Shown: piece after piece, positions 7,929 through 15,800 of the stretch | Layout of the letters: each line of letters opens with the position of its first letter | Numbering within the stretch: the stretch's first letter is position 1 | DNA from: a virus | Direction: 5' to 3' (one strand) | Virus record (IMG/VR): IMGVR_UViG_3300038701_001443 | Span: 1-29,048 of that record | Length of the DNA: 29,048 nucleotides | Notes under the pieces: generated by a model | The model's database searches: none | Told to the model about the DNA's origin: nothing | What the model saw: only the letters and a program-made list of their open reading frames with translations | Program-made: the position numbers and the translations under genes

Positions 7929-8321
7929 ATGGCTCTTCACGGTAAAGATGGCGTCGTCAAGGTCGGCTCAAATGCTGTTGCCGAGACCCAAAGCTGGACG
8001 CTGAATGAAAGCGCCGATGTGGCTGAGACCACGGCGCAAGGCGATACGGACAAGACCTACATTGTCGGTCAACAAGGCTGGACGGTAAGCGTCACGGCGC
8101 AACTTGATCCGACCAACACGACCGGCCAGGGCGCTTTGACCAAAGGTGCGTCTGTCACTTTGAACCTCTACCCGTCGGGTGATCAATCGGGCGATGCGGA
8201 GTATTCCGGGTCTGCCATCATCACGTCGATTTCGACCAGCTCCGAGCGTTCTGGCATCGTGTCTGTGAGTTTTGAAGCTCAAGGCACCGGCCCGCTGACC
8301 AAGGGTACGGTGACCCCATAA
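7929..8321 (+). CDS. Major tail tube protein
   Basis: A 130-residue protein rich in Thr, Ser and Gly with predicted beta structure throughout. It starts MALHGKDGVVKVGSNAVAE followed by the S-W-T-L-N-E-S-A-D strand. Tail tube proteins of the TP901-1/phi13 type carry this G-x-x-G-x-V-K-x-G start and the later V-S-V-T-A-Q-L-D strand, both visible here. Many copies polymerise around the tape measure to form the non-contractile tube. AGGAGA lies close to the ATG in an A-rich leader, which fits high expression. The stop overlaps the chaperone start as TAATG. Confidence 0.86.
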   Translation: MALHGKDGVVKVGSNAVAETQSWTLNESADVAETTAQGDTDKTYIVGQQGWTVSVTAQLDPTNTTGQGALTKGASVTLNLYPSGDQSGDAEYSGSAIITSISTSSERSGIVSVSFEAQGTGPLTKGTVTP

Positions 8322-8710
8322 TGTCGGCAGATGACGCAAAGGCGGCGGGCAAGTCCTTTCTTCAACAAGCGCAAGCCCGCCGCGCTGAATCCGACTTCGG
8401 TACGTATATCGACGTGCCGGAGTTCGCCGCCGAGGGCGAAGAGCCGGTGCGCATCTATGGCAAGGTCCCGACTATTGCTGACCGGGCCGATATCGAGCGC
8501 GCCGCGCTTGATCCTGACACCGGGCGCATCATTCACGCTGAAGCGGCCATTCGCACCATCATTCGGCTGGCCTGCGACAAGAACGGTGAAAAGCTGTTTG
8601 ATGTAGGCAACGCTCAATTCATGCGCTCGCAGGTTCCTGCTGACGTGCTGGAAAGCCTCGCCTACCGGCTGAACGCTGGCCTGTCGCATGAAGCCGCAAA
8701 AAAAAACTGA
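8321..8710 (+). CDS. Tail assembly chaperone, short form (gpG-like)
   Basis: A 129-residue acidic, mostly helical protein, the zero-frame product of the chaperone pair. It lies between tube and tape measure genes, where lambda has G/T. It should bind the tape measure during tail assembly and not remain in the virion. It contains a PVRIYGKVPTIADRADIERA stretch and ends in NAGLSHEAAKKN directly on the slippery A tract, with the stop two codons after the tract begins. It starts TAATG on the tube gene stop. The longer frameshifted product is listed separately. Confidence 0.85.
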   Translation: MSADDAKAAGKSFLQQAQARRAESDFGTYIDVPEFAAEGEEPVRIYGKVPTIADRADIERAALDPDTGRIIHAEAAIRTIIRLACDKNGEKLFDVGNAQFMRSQVPADVLESLAYRLNAGLSHEAAKKN

Positions 8711-8865
8711 AAGACGACCCGTTCCTAACGTATCGGATCGCGCTTTCAGAACGCCTGGGCATGACGCTTGAAGACATGGACCGGCGCATGAGCATGGATG
8801 AACTAACGCTTAGAGCCGCCGCTGATGAAATCCGCGTCGAGGAAGAGAAGGCGCGGGCAAAGTAG
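8321..8865 (+). CDS. Tail assembly chaperone, -1 frameshift form (gpGT-like)
   Basis: If ribosomes slip back one base on the heptamer at 8701-8707, the chaperone gains 52 residues beginning LKDDPFLTYRIALSERLGM and ends at the TAG at 8863-8865, for a total of about 181 residues. The extension resembles the gpT/DUF4035-type second domain of other phages (a P-F-x-x-x-R-I-A-L-x-E-R-L-G-M-T-L-E start and a D-R-R-M-S-x-x-E-L-T-L segment). It has no good start codon of its own near its beginning. In lambda a few percent of ribosomes make GT, and both forms are needed for tail assembly. The percentage here is unknown. Confidence 0.8.
8698..8707 (+). promoter_or_regulatory. -1 ribosomal frameshift slippery site
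   Basis: Nine A followed by C. In the chaperone frame the last seven bases read A-AAA-AAC, a canonical X-XXY-YYZ slippery heptamer, followed at once by the zero-frame stop TGA. The -1 frame continues for 52 codons. Lambda uses G-GGA-AAG at the same place in its tail operon. Confidence 0.82.
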
Positions 8866-8869
8866 GGCG

Positions 8870-9229
8870 CTAATCTCCCAGCAGGGAATTGGGCTCAAAA
8901 GCCAAGTATTCAGCTGTTTTGTCAAAGCACACCCGGCGGGCTTCTTCTAAAACTGGCATAACAAAGTAATGGCCGCTTTCGGGGAAATAGACGTAAGCTA
9001 CTTCTGCTTCGGCTCTGTTGAACATGCCAGCGATATGCGCCTCTCCGCATACAATCGCGCCGTCGCTTTCTGTCACTCCAAAGCTTGCAGTTGAAACTGT
9101 CGCCTGTGGTCCGAACATCATGCGGGTGCGTTCACCAGCCTCAAGAATTGCCGTTGCAGGCCTGACCTGATCGCTAGGCCCGCAAGAACAAACCAACAAT
9201 CCAGACACCACTAAAGCCAAAGCGCGCAT
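8870..9229 (-). CDS. Putative lipoprotein, accessory gene in the tail operon
   Basis: A 119-residue protein of unknown function. The start at 9229 has GGGAG eight bases upstream and begins a lipoprotein signal: MRALALVVSGLLVCSC, with the lipid-bearing Cys most likely C16 (lipobox V-C-S-C; -2 Cys is unusual). The mature part has two further cysteines, C61 and C101, which may form a disulfide in the periplasm. Its core pattern (V-C-G-E-A with aromatic strands after it) recalls small periplasmic proteins, but I cannot name a family. It runs opposite to the tail genes and its stop lies five bases from the frameshift-product stop. Such isolated, opposite-strand lipoproteins are often expressed in the lysogen (superinfection exclusion or surface change). 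That role is inference. Confidence 0.75.
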   Translation of the reverse strand: MRALALVVSGLLVCSCGPSDQVRPATAILEAGERTRMMFGPQATVSTASFGVTESDGAIVCGEAHIAGMFNRAEAEVAYVYFPESGHYFVMPVLEEARRVCFDKTAEYLAFEPNSLLGD

Positions 9230-9234
9230 AGCAT

Positions 9235-9257
9235 TCTCCCATAAAGACGGTGGGAGA
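9235..9257 (-). promoter_or_regulatory. Inverted repeat covering the lipoprotein ribosome site
   Basis: TCTCCCA (9235-9241) and TGGGAGA (9251-9257), a perfect 7-bp inverted repeat with a 9-base loop. In the minus-strand mRNA the arm that lies next to the start codon contains the Shine-Dalgarno GGGAGA, so the stem would hide it. It could be a translational switch, or an operator in DNA. Confidence 0.4.
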
Positions 9258-9295
9258 GTATTCGTGCTGCGCGGCTTAGGCAAATGGAGCCGCTC

Positions 9296-11215
9296 ATGGC
9301 CCTTGGCATGGGAACCGATTTTCGGTTTGACATCTTCGCGCGCGACCGCACGGGTCCAGCGTGGCGCGGTGTTGAGAATTCGGTTCAACGCGCGCAACGT
9401 AGCGTGCAGTCATTCATGCGCGCCGCCGGTCCATTGTTGGGGCTTGGCGGAGCTGTGTCTGCCGGCGCCTTGGCTTTTGCTACGCGCGAGGCTTTGGAGT
9501 ATGCCGACGCGTTGGTGCAGGCCGCAGACCGCACCAGCTTTGCGGTCGAGGAGCTGGAAGCCCTCCGGTATGCCGGGCGCTTAAACCGCGTCCAGTTTCA
9601 GCAGACCGACATGGCCGTGCAGCGCTTTTCACGCCGCGTGGCAGAAGCCGCAAACGGCACCGGGGAGCTTGAGGGGGATCTATCCGCCCTCGGGATTCGC
9701 TTGCGCGACTCCGAGGGCCGGATGCGGTCGAGCTATGAAATTCTTCTCGATTATGCTGATGCCGTTGCTGGTGCTGAGAGCGAGCAGGAGCAGCTGCGCT
9801 TGGCCTTTAAGGCGTTCGACAGCGAAGGCGCGGCGCTGGTCAATGTGCTTCGTCAGGGCCGGTCTGGCCTTGAAGGGTATGCCGAGCAGGCCCGTGAGGC
9901 TGGCGCTATCATGGGTGATGAGCTGGCGCGCAATGCAGCCGAAGCCGCAACAGCCTTTGAGCGGATGCGCGTCAACTTTGAAGCTGACCGAAACCGAGCC
10001 GTTGCAGAGCACGCAGATAACTTAGAGCTGCTAGCAGAACAGTTGTCCAGTATCGCAACTCTTGGAATTCAGGCCGCTTCCGCGCTCGGCGCAATGTTTA
10101 ATACTCTTGCTGCGGGCAACGCTCGGTCAGGCGACGCAGCAGTGCAAGCGCTAGATGCCGAAATTCTTGCTAGGCAGCTTCAGGAAGGTGAATTTAGGGG
10201 CGGACCTGGACAAGCGACGCTCGGCTTCAGAATGGAGGCCGCGCTCGGTAGGGATGAGGCGCAACGCATTATAAGCGGCGTTGTTGACAGTGCTGTCGAT
10301 AATATCAGGGTTGCTGTATCTGGCTACAATGAGAGGCAGCGTCAGCAGCTAGTAAATGAGCTTCGCGAGGCTGCTATAGAATTGCGCGCCTTTGGAGAGG
10401 TTCGACCTGATCTAACATACGATAGGGCCACTGGCCGCTTTTTGGACGACAACTTTCAGGAGGTTGTTCCAAGCCCCGTCCCGCGCTTGCGCCCGGCTCG
10501 ACCCAGCGATGGTAACGGTAGTGGCGATAACGATGACAACGCCACACCGCCTGACCCAACATCAAGCATAACTCCTCGCCTTAGCCCGCGCGTCATTGAA
10601 GAGATGGCAGCGGCAGAGGGCGCAATAAAGGTGGAAGCCGCCCGCAAAGCCGCTGCGGAGATTGCTGGTATTCAGGCTGAAGAGTACGAGCAGGAGATGC
10701 AAGAGCTGGGCGAGCGCTTTGAGCGTCAAATCCAGTGGGGCCTTGAAGGCGCTTTTCGTGCTGCGGCAGATGGCGACCTACTCAGCTTCTTTGCCCGCAA
10801 TTTGCAGACCGCCATCTTTGAGAGCGCATCGCAAGGGCTGGCGTCGGCCTTCGCTGAAGATTTCGTCGGTTCCTCGTTTGGCTCGTTCTTAAGCGGCATT
10901 CTCGGCGGCTCATTCGGCGGGGGCAAGGCGGCGGGCGGGCCGGTTCAGCCGGGCAAGTTCTATGCGTGGCAGGAGCAGGGGCAAGAGTTTTTCGCGCCGA
11001 ATGTTCCAGGTCAGGTTCTTCGCGCCGATAGCATAGGCGGCAGTGCGCCGGTCATCGTCAATCAGTTTCACTTGCACGCCGAGGGCGCGGTGATGACCGA
11101 TCAGCTGATGATGGAAATGGACTCCAAGGCCGAAGCCGCTGCGCGCGGCGCGGTGGCAATTAGCCGTAGCGATATGGCCCGCGCCCGGTCGCGTTCTTCA
11201 AAGAGGTTGCGCTAA
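9296..11215 (+). CDS. Tail tape measure protein
   Basis: A 639-residue, mostly helical protein that sets tail length and is ejected with the DNA. The region beyond the start (FRFDIFARDRTGPAWRGVEN) is the usual tape-measure opening. Long Ala/Glu/Arg coiled-coil segments follow, a Gly/Asp/Asn linker falls about two thirds along, and a Gly/Ala/Phe hydrophobic stretch near the end (FGSFLSGILGGSFGGGKAAG) precedes the common C-terminal A-G-G-P-V-x-P-G-K-F-Y motif. I chose ATG 9296 (MALGMGTD) because GGAG lies six bases before it; ATG 9284 has none. At about 0.15 nm per residue the tail would be near 95 nm. Its stop overlaps the next start as TAATG. About 10010-10450 looks less GC-rich than the rest. 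Confidence 0.9.
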   Translation: MALGMGTDFRFDIFARDRTGPAWRGVENSVQRAQRSVQSFMRAAGPLLGLGGAVSAGALAFATREALEYADALVQAADRTSFAVEELEALRYAGRLNRVQFQQTDMAVQRFSRRVAEAANGTGELEGDLSALGIRLRDSEGRMRSSYEILLDYADAVAGAESEQEQLRLAFKAFDSEGAALVNVLRQGRSGLEGYAEQAREAGAIMGDELARNAAEAATAFERMRVNFEADRNRAVAEHADNLELLAEQLSSIATLGIQAASALGAMFNTLAAGNARSGDAAVQALDAEILARQLQEGEFRGGPGQATLGFRMEAALGRDEAQRIISGVVDSAVDNIRVAVSGYNERQRQQLVNELREAAIELRAFGEVRPDLTYDRATGRFLDDNFQEVVPSPVPRLRPARPSDGNGSGDNDDNATPPDPTSSITPRLSPRVIEEMAAAEGAIKVEAARKAAAEIAGIQAEEYEQEMQELGERFERQIQWGLEGAFRAAADGDLLSFFARNLQTAIFESASQGLASAFAEDFVGSSFGSFLSGILGGSFGGGKAAGGPVQPGKFYAWQEQGQEFFAPNVPGQVLRADSIGGSAPVIVNQFHLHAEGAVMTDQLMMEMDSKAEAAARGAVAISRSDMARARSRSSKRLR

Positions 11216-11796
11216 TGCCGATCACGCTTCCTTCTACAGACCCGCTTAACTGGTCGGCAGAAATAGTCCCGAAACCGGCTGAAAGCGCGTCTGCGTTCGG
11301 CACCAATCGCCAGCGCTTTGTCCGCCTTGGTCGCCATTGGCGGTTTAGTGTGACCCTTCCGCTGTTGACGCAAGAACAGGCCTTGTCGTGGTCAGTGCTG
11401 GATTCTGACACCGACACGATGGTCTGGTCCATTCCGCAGGGTGGCCTGCAAGCCGCAGGCGAGGGAACGCCGCGCGTGGCGGGCGCGAGCCAACTTGGAA
11501 CTACGCTCGACGTGGACGGCCTCACGGTAGGCTATGTGGTCAAACAGGGCGCGTTTATTTCAGTCACTACTAGCTCGCGCCGGTATGTCTATCAGGTCAC
11601 GGCGCAGGCCACGGCAGACGGTACGGGCGCTGCGGCGCTGTCGATCCAGCCGCCCTTGCGTGTGTCGCCAGCCGATAACGATGTGGTGGAAATTGCTGCG
11701 CCAAAGGTTGAGGGGCTGGCTTCGCGTCAGCCGGTTTCGTTTGGTGTGTTGCATCGCGTGAGCGGCCTAAGCTTCACGATTGAGGAGCGCGGCTAA
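11215..11796 (+). CDS. Distal/minor tail protein
   Basis: A 193-residue beta-rich protein directly after the tape measure, the slot of gpM-like or distal tail proteins. The fragment FVRLGRHWRFSVTLPLLTQEQ (about 34-54) and the later F-I-S-V-T-T-S-S-R-R-Y-V-Y-Q-V-T strand are typical of tail-tip ring proteins in alphaproteobacterial siphophages as I recall them. The end carries S-F-G-V-L-H-R-V-S-G-L-S-F-T, probably a last beta strand. It is coupled to both neighbours by TAATG overlaps. The exact family name is uncertain. Confidence 0.65.
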   Translation: MPITLPSTDPLNWSAEIVPKPAESASAFGTNRQRFVRLGRHWRFSVTLPLLTQEQALSWSVLDSDTDTMVWSIPQGGLQAAGEGTPRVAGASQLGTTLDVDGLTVGYVVKQGAFISVTTSSRRYVYQVTAQATADGTGAAALSIQPPLRVSPADNDVVEIAAPKVEGLASRQPVSFGVLHRVSGLSFTIEERG

Positions 11797-12425
11797 TGGA
11801 TTCGGTCAACATTGCCGACTGGAAGGTAAGCCATCCGCACTGCTTTATCGCTCTTGAGCTGATTTTGCCTGCCCGCACGGTGCGCCTGACCAGCGGCGGC
11901 ACTGTGGCATTTGGGGGGAATACCTATCTGCCAGAAGATGACGACATCGGCGCGCTGTCAGCAGTGGGCGAGATTGAAGAAGGCGAGACAGGCGAGGCGA
12001 CTGCGCCAGACCTGACCTTTGCCACCTATACCGATGATGGGCTTGTCGAGCTGTCTGGTGCGCAGGGCTCGGCCTGGACGGTCTATTGGGGGACGATAAA
12101 CCCGGCGACCGGCGCTGTTATTGGTACGCCAGAAACCGTGACGCGCGGATATTTGAATGTAAGCCGTGTGGGCTTTGCGCCGGGAAGCCGGGCGCTAACA
12201 ATCAGTTCCTACACCGAAGAACAATTTCAGCTTCTCGATGATAGCCAAAAGCGCTTGAGTCCATCCTTTCACAAGTCAATCTGGTCTGGCGAAACCGGGC
12301 TGGACAATGTGACAGAGTTTAACCGCAAGGTGTTTTGGCGCGCTGACGATCCGCCGCGCTCCATCGCATTTGGTGGCGGTGGTGGTGGGCCGGGCGGCGG
12401 CGGTCAGAACAACAGGCTCGTTTAA
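11796..12425 (+). CDS. Tail tip protein, DUF2163-like
   Basis: A 209-residue protein in the position of the lambda gpL-like tip protein. It shows a beta-rich first half (F-I-A-L-E-L-I-L-P-A-R-T-V-R-L-T-S-G-G), an acidic loop, then a recognisable segment S-P-S-F-H-K-S-I-W-S-G-E-T-G-L-D-N-V that recurs in DUF2163-like phage tip proteins. The C-terminus is almost pure Gly (GGGGGGPGGGG) and probably flexible. It should form part of the ring between tube and central fibre. The start overlaps the previous stop as TAATG; the next gene begins three bases after its stop. Confidence 0.68.
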   Translation: MDSVNIADWKVSHPHCFIALELILPARTVRLTSGGTVAFGGNTYLPEDDDIGALSAVGEIEEGETGEATAPDLTFATYTDDGLVELSGAQGSAWTVYWGTINPATGAVIGTPETVTRGYLNVSRVGFAPGSRALTISSYTEEQFQLLDDSQKRLSPSFHKSIWSGETGLDNVTEFNRKVFWRADDPPRSIAFGGGGGGPGGGGQNNRLV

Positions 12426-12428
12426 TCC

Positions 12429-12884
12429 ATGGCCAAACCTGAGCATAACTCGCTGGTTCGCCAGCGGGCTGTTTCTGCATGTCTGAAGAAGTTCGACGAG
12501 CGCCCGCGCAAGTTTGGCTCGGCAGACTGTGTGAAGCTTGCCGCCTTGGCGCTTCGCAAACAGCGTGTCGCAGTGCCGCTGCTGCGAGGGGTGCAGTATC
12601 GCTCGCTGACCTCCGCCGTGCGCGCGCTGGAAGCCACCGGCTGCGCTGATCTGTGCGAAGCCATGGACGCGCTAGGCTTGTCTCGCATTGGTCCAGCAAT
12701 GACGTGGCCAGGAGATATTCTCGCCATGCCGGTTCCTGATGAAGATCCGTTCGGCGCGTCTCTCATGGTGGTGCATACCGCCGGTGCGCGCCGTGTGCTG
12801 GGCTTTGACGGCCATGGCGTTATTCGCGTGGTGCAGCCCGATCTTACCTGCTGCCTTGCTGCATGGAGAGTCGCAAATGGCTGA
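12429..12884 (+). CDS. Tail-tip protein, NlpC/P60-like (DUF6950-type)
   Basis: A 151-residue protein in the slot of the lambda gpK-like tip peptidase. An F-G-S-A-D-C-V-K-L-A-A segment (C34) matches the F-x-x-x-D-C motif of NlpC/P60-type and DUF6950 phage proteins, with C34 as candidate nucleophile. A W-P-G-D-I-L strand (around residue 95-100) and a G-F-D-G-H-G-V stretch further on could supply the His. If active it would cut peptidoglycan crosslinks during DNA entry. Activity is inference, since the second catalytic residue is not certain. It overlaps the J-like gene by eight bases. Confidence 0.65.
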   Translation: MAKPEHNSLVRQRAVSACLKKFDERPRKFGSADCVKLAALALRKQRVAVPLLRGVQYRSLTSAVRALEATGCADLCEAMDALGLSRIGPAMTWPGDILAMPVPDEDPFGASLMVVHTAGARRVLGFDGHGVIRVVQPDLTCCLAAWRVANG

Positions 12885-15800
12885 TCCTATTTCAGCAACG
12901 GTTGCGGCTATTGGGTCCGCCATCACGGCGGCGTCCGGTGCTGCGGCGGGCGCCACGTTGGCCCTGACCGGATCGGCAACATTGGCGGCTGCTGCGGGCA
13001 ATCTGGTGCTTGGCCTTGCCTCGTGGCAGACCGCTTTGACCGTGGCGGGCTTCGCCGCGTCCGCGCTGCTAACGCCTCAAGTCAATATCGAAGGCAGGCC
13101 GACCGACTGGCGCGCTGATCCTAATGCCGGGATTCCGTTCGTCATGGGCGAGCGAGCCACGTCTGGCATCATCGTTCACCGCGACGCCTACGGTCTGGAT
13201 AATCGCCTTCAGTCCATCGTGACGGTGTATTCGGGCGCGGGACCGATCCAGAGCTTTGATCAGTTCTATGCCGACGAAGTGGCCATGAGCTTTGACGCCA
13301 ACGGCGAGGCCACGAACGGCGGTAATTTCTCCGGCAATATGTGGCTTTACACCACGCCCGGCAATCAGCCCCAGTCGGCAGCGCTGGCAAATAACGCGGC
13401 GCTCAACAGCCAGATCGGCGGAAATGCTTTTGAGGGCTGGTCAACCGCGTCGAAAATCAGCGGCAAGGCGCACGCGCTTCTAACGCTTCGCCAAGACAGC
13501 AAGCTTGAAACCTACGCCGGGGGCATCCCTCGCACGCGCTTTAAGATGCGCGGCATCAAGATGTATGACCCGCGCCTTGATAGCACTGTGGCGGGCGGGT
13601 CTGGCTCGCACAGGGTCGCAGATCAATCCACCTACGCTTACTCTGAAAACCCGGCTATTGCTGCGCTTAACTGGTGCCTTGGCCTGAAAGAAAATGGCGT
13701 CGTGGTCGGCGGCATTGGCGCGACCGTTGACGGCATTGACCTTCCCGCATTCATCGAATGGGCGAACGTCTGCGATGCGAACGGCTGGACCGTCTCGGCT
13801 GTGCCGACCAGTGCCGACGATAAGCACCAAGTCTTGCTTGCATTGATGCAGGCCGGTGGGGCTCGTTATTCGCGCTTTCAGGGCAAGATGTCCTGCATCG
13901 TTCGCACGCCGCGCACTAGCGTTGCCACGCTCTCGGCAGACGATACCGCAGGCCCGTTCGAGGTTGATTTAAACGCTGACCGCCTGTCGCGCACGAACAC
14001 CATCACGCCGCGCTGTGTCATGGAGTCCCATGATTGGGAAATGGTCGCACAAGACCCGGTGTCCGAGGCGTCCTATGTGACCGCTGACGGCGGCGAACGC
14101 TCGCGCGGCATTGATTACCCCTATGTCTCGATCAAGGCCACGAACGCCAACAAGAACCAGCCCGCCGAGCTTGCCGCCTACGCCATCGTAGACAGCCGCG
14201 AAAGCATTGCCGGAACGGTCCCGCTCAAGCCTTGGGGCGCACAGATCGAGCCCGGCGATGTGTTCACGATTGATGAGCCGGGTTTTCTTCTTGATGGCGT
14301 TGAGCTGCTGTGCCTGCGTCGTGAGTTCGACCTTGCCAACAACATCGTGCGCATCAGCTTTATCAGCGAGACAGCAGGCAAGCACACCTATGCGCTGGGT
14401 TTGGACCCGACACCACCAACAGCGCCGAATCTGACCGCGCCGGATATTTACACGGTGGACGCGCCGGGTGCTGGCGTGTGGAGCGCGGCGGTGGCGTCTG
14501 GCAATCAGCCCGCTATCATCGTGACCGGCGATGCCGATCAGCTTAGTGCGCGGCAAATTATCGTCGAATACAGGACGGAAAATGACCCAAGCGACGGCCA
14601 GCCGTGGGCGGGTACTGATCAGGGTTGGGTGCAGTTTGCGCAATCCGACATATCGACCAGCACGGTTGATATCACCGGTCTTGAGCCCAATACGGCTTAT
14701 GAGGTCAGTGTCCGATATATTAGCCAGTTCGGCATCATTGGCGACCGGCGCAACCTGGGTGCTGTCACGACAGGCGGACTGACCGCAACCAATTCAGACC
14801 AGTTGCAAGGCTTCGATGCTGACTATTTTGATGACCAGATTGCAGCCGTTGAGCAGAGTCTAACAGACACAGCGGCAGCCCTTGATGCAGATGCTGAAAA
14901 CATTGTAGAAGCCGCTAATTCTGTGCGAGGCGCGCTCAATGATAGCCGCCGCAAATCCGCTAGAATTCTAGCTGAGACTACGGCGTCGCTTTCTGAAATA
15001 CTCTCTAATCAGGGAAGCGCTGCTGACAATAACGCAAGCCGAGTGCTTGAAATTAAAGAGCTTGAGGTTCGCGCTGACAACGCCGACGCCTCCTTTTCAG
15101 ATATTCTTGCGCTTAATGTGAGCCCGACAAGTGCGCTTGCAATCAACACAACAACTCTCCGCACGGAATTCGAGTTCGAGGTAGACCCCGCTAACCCCGG
15201 TTCTCTCGCCGCTCAAGTTGACGGCGTGGTTAATGACTTGTCTCAAAACTACATCACGTCGTCTGATATATCTGAGACGTATGTGGCTATTTCCAATTTT
15301 GATGACGAATTTGCGGGTTCGTTTGCGGCTTACGAATTCACCGTCGGCGCGCAAACCCGGACGGCGCAGGGTCATCTTGAGGCACAAGATAACGCGCTTT
15401 CAGACCGTTACACAAAAGCCGAGGTCGATAGCGTCACAGACGCCCTAGCTGAAACCGACCGCGCTAGCGCAAACACGCAGCGTCGGATTTTAGCTGAAAC
15501 GGCAGCGACTTTGGCAGAAGGCATAAGTAGCTCTTCTGCGCTGGCAGACAAAGAGCGCGCACTTTTCGAACGGGTGACATTTGCTGAGGTCGGCATCGCC
15601 AGCAACACAGCTCGGTATGACGATATCCTGACCTTGTCTGTGGACCAAAGCAGCGCGCTTATAACGCGTTTTGAAAGCCTGGAGGTTGAGTTTCAAGGCG
15701 GCGGTCGTGTTGCTGATATAGAGGACGATCTAGACCCCAATCAGACCGGATCATTGGCCCACACTGTGGCTGGAATTGAACAAGATTATCTGGTTTTCGC

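Noticed and set aside
8698-8706. A9 tract as a sequencing error that splits one gene
   Set aside because: A one-base error could join the frames, but slippery site, gene order and the -1 relation match the known frameshift of tail chaperones.
9230-9397. Long version of the lipoprotein gene starting at 9397
   Set aside because: The additional 56 residues run antisense through the tape measure start, and would bury the signal peptide; the start at 9229 has a good ribosome site.
13969-14643. 224-codon minus-strand frame opposite the J-like gene
   Set aside because: Composition of a shadow frame (many Arg, His, Ala), with no recognisable domain.
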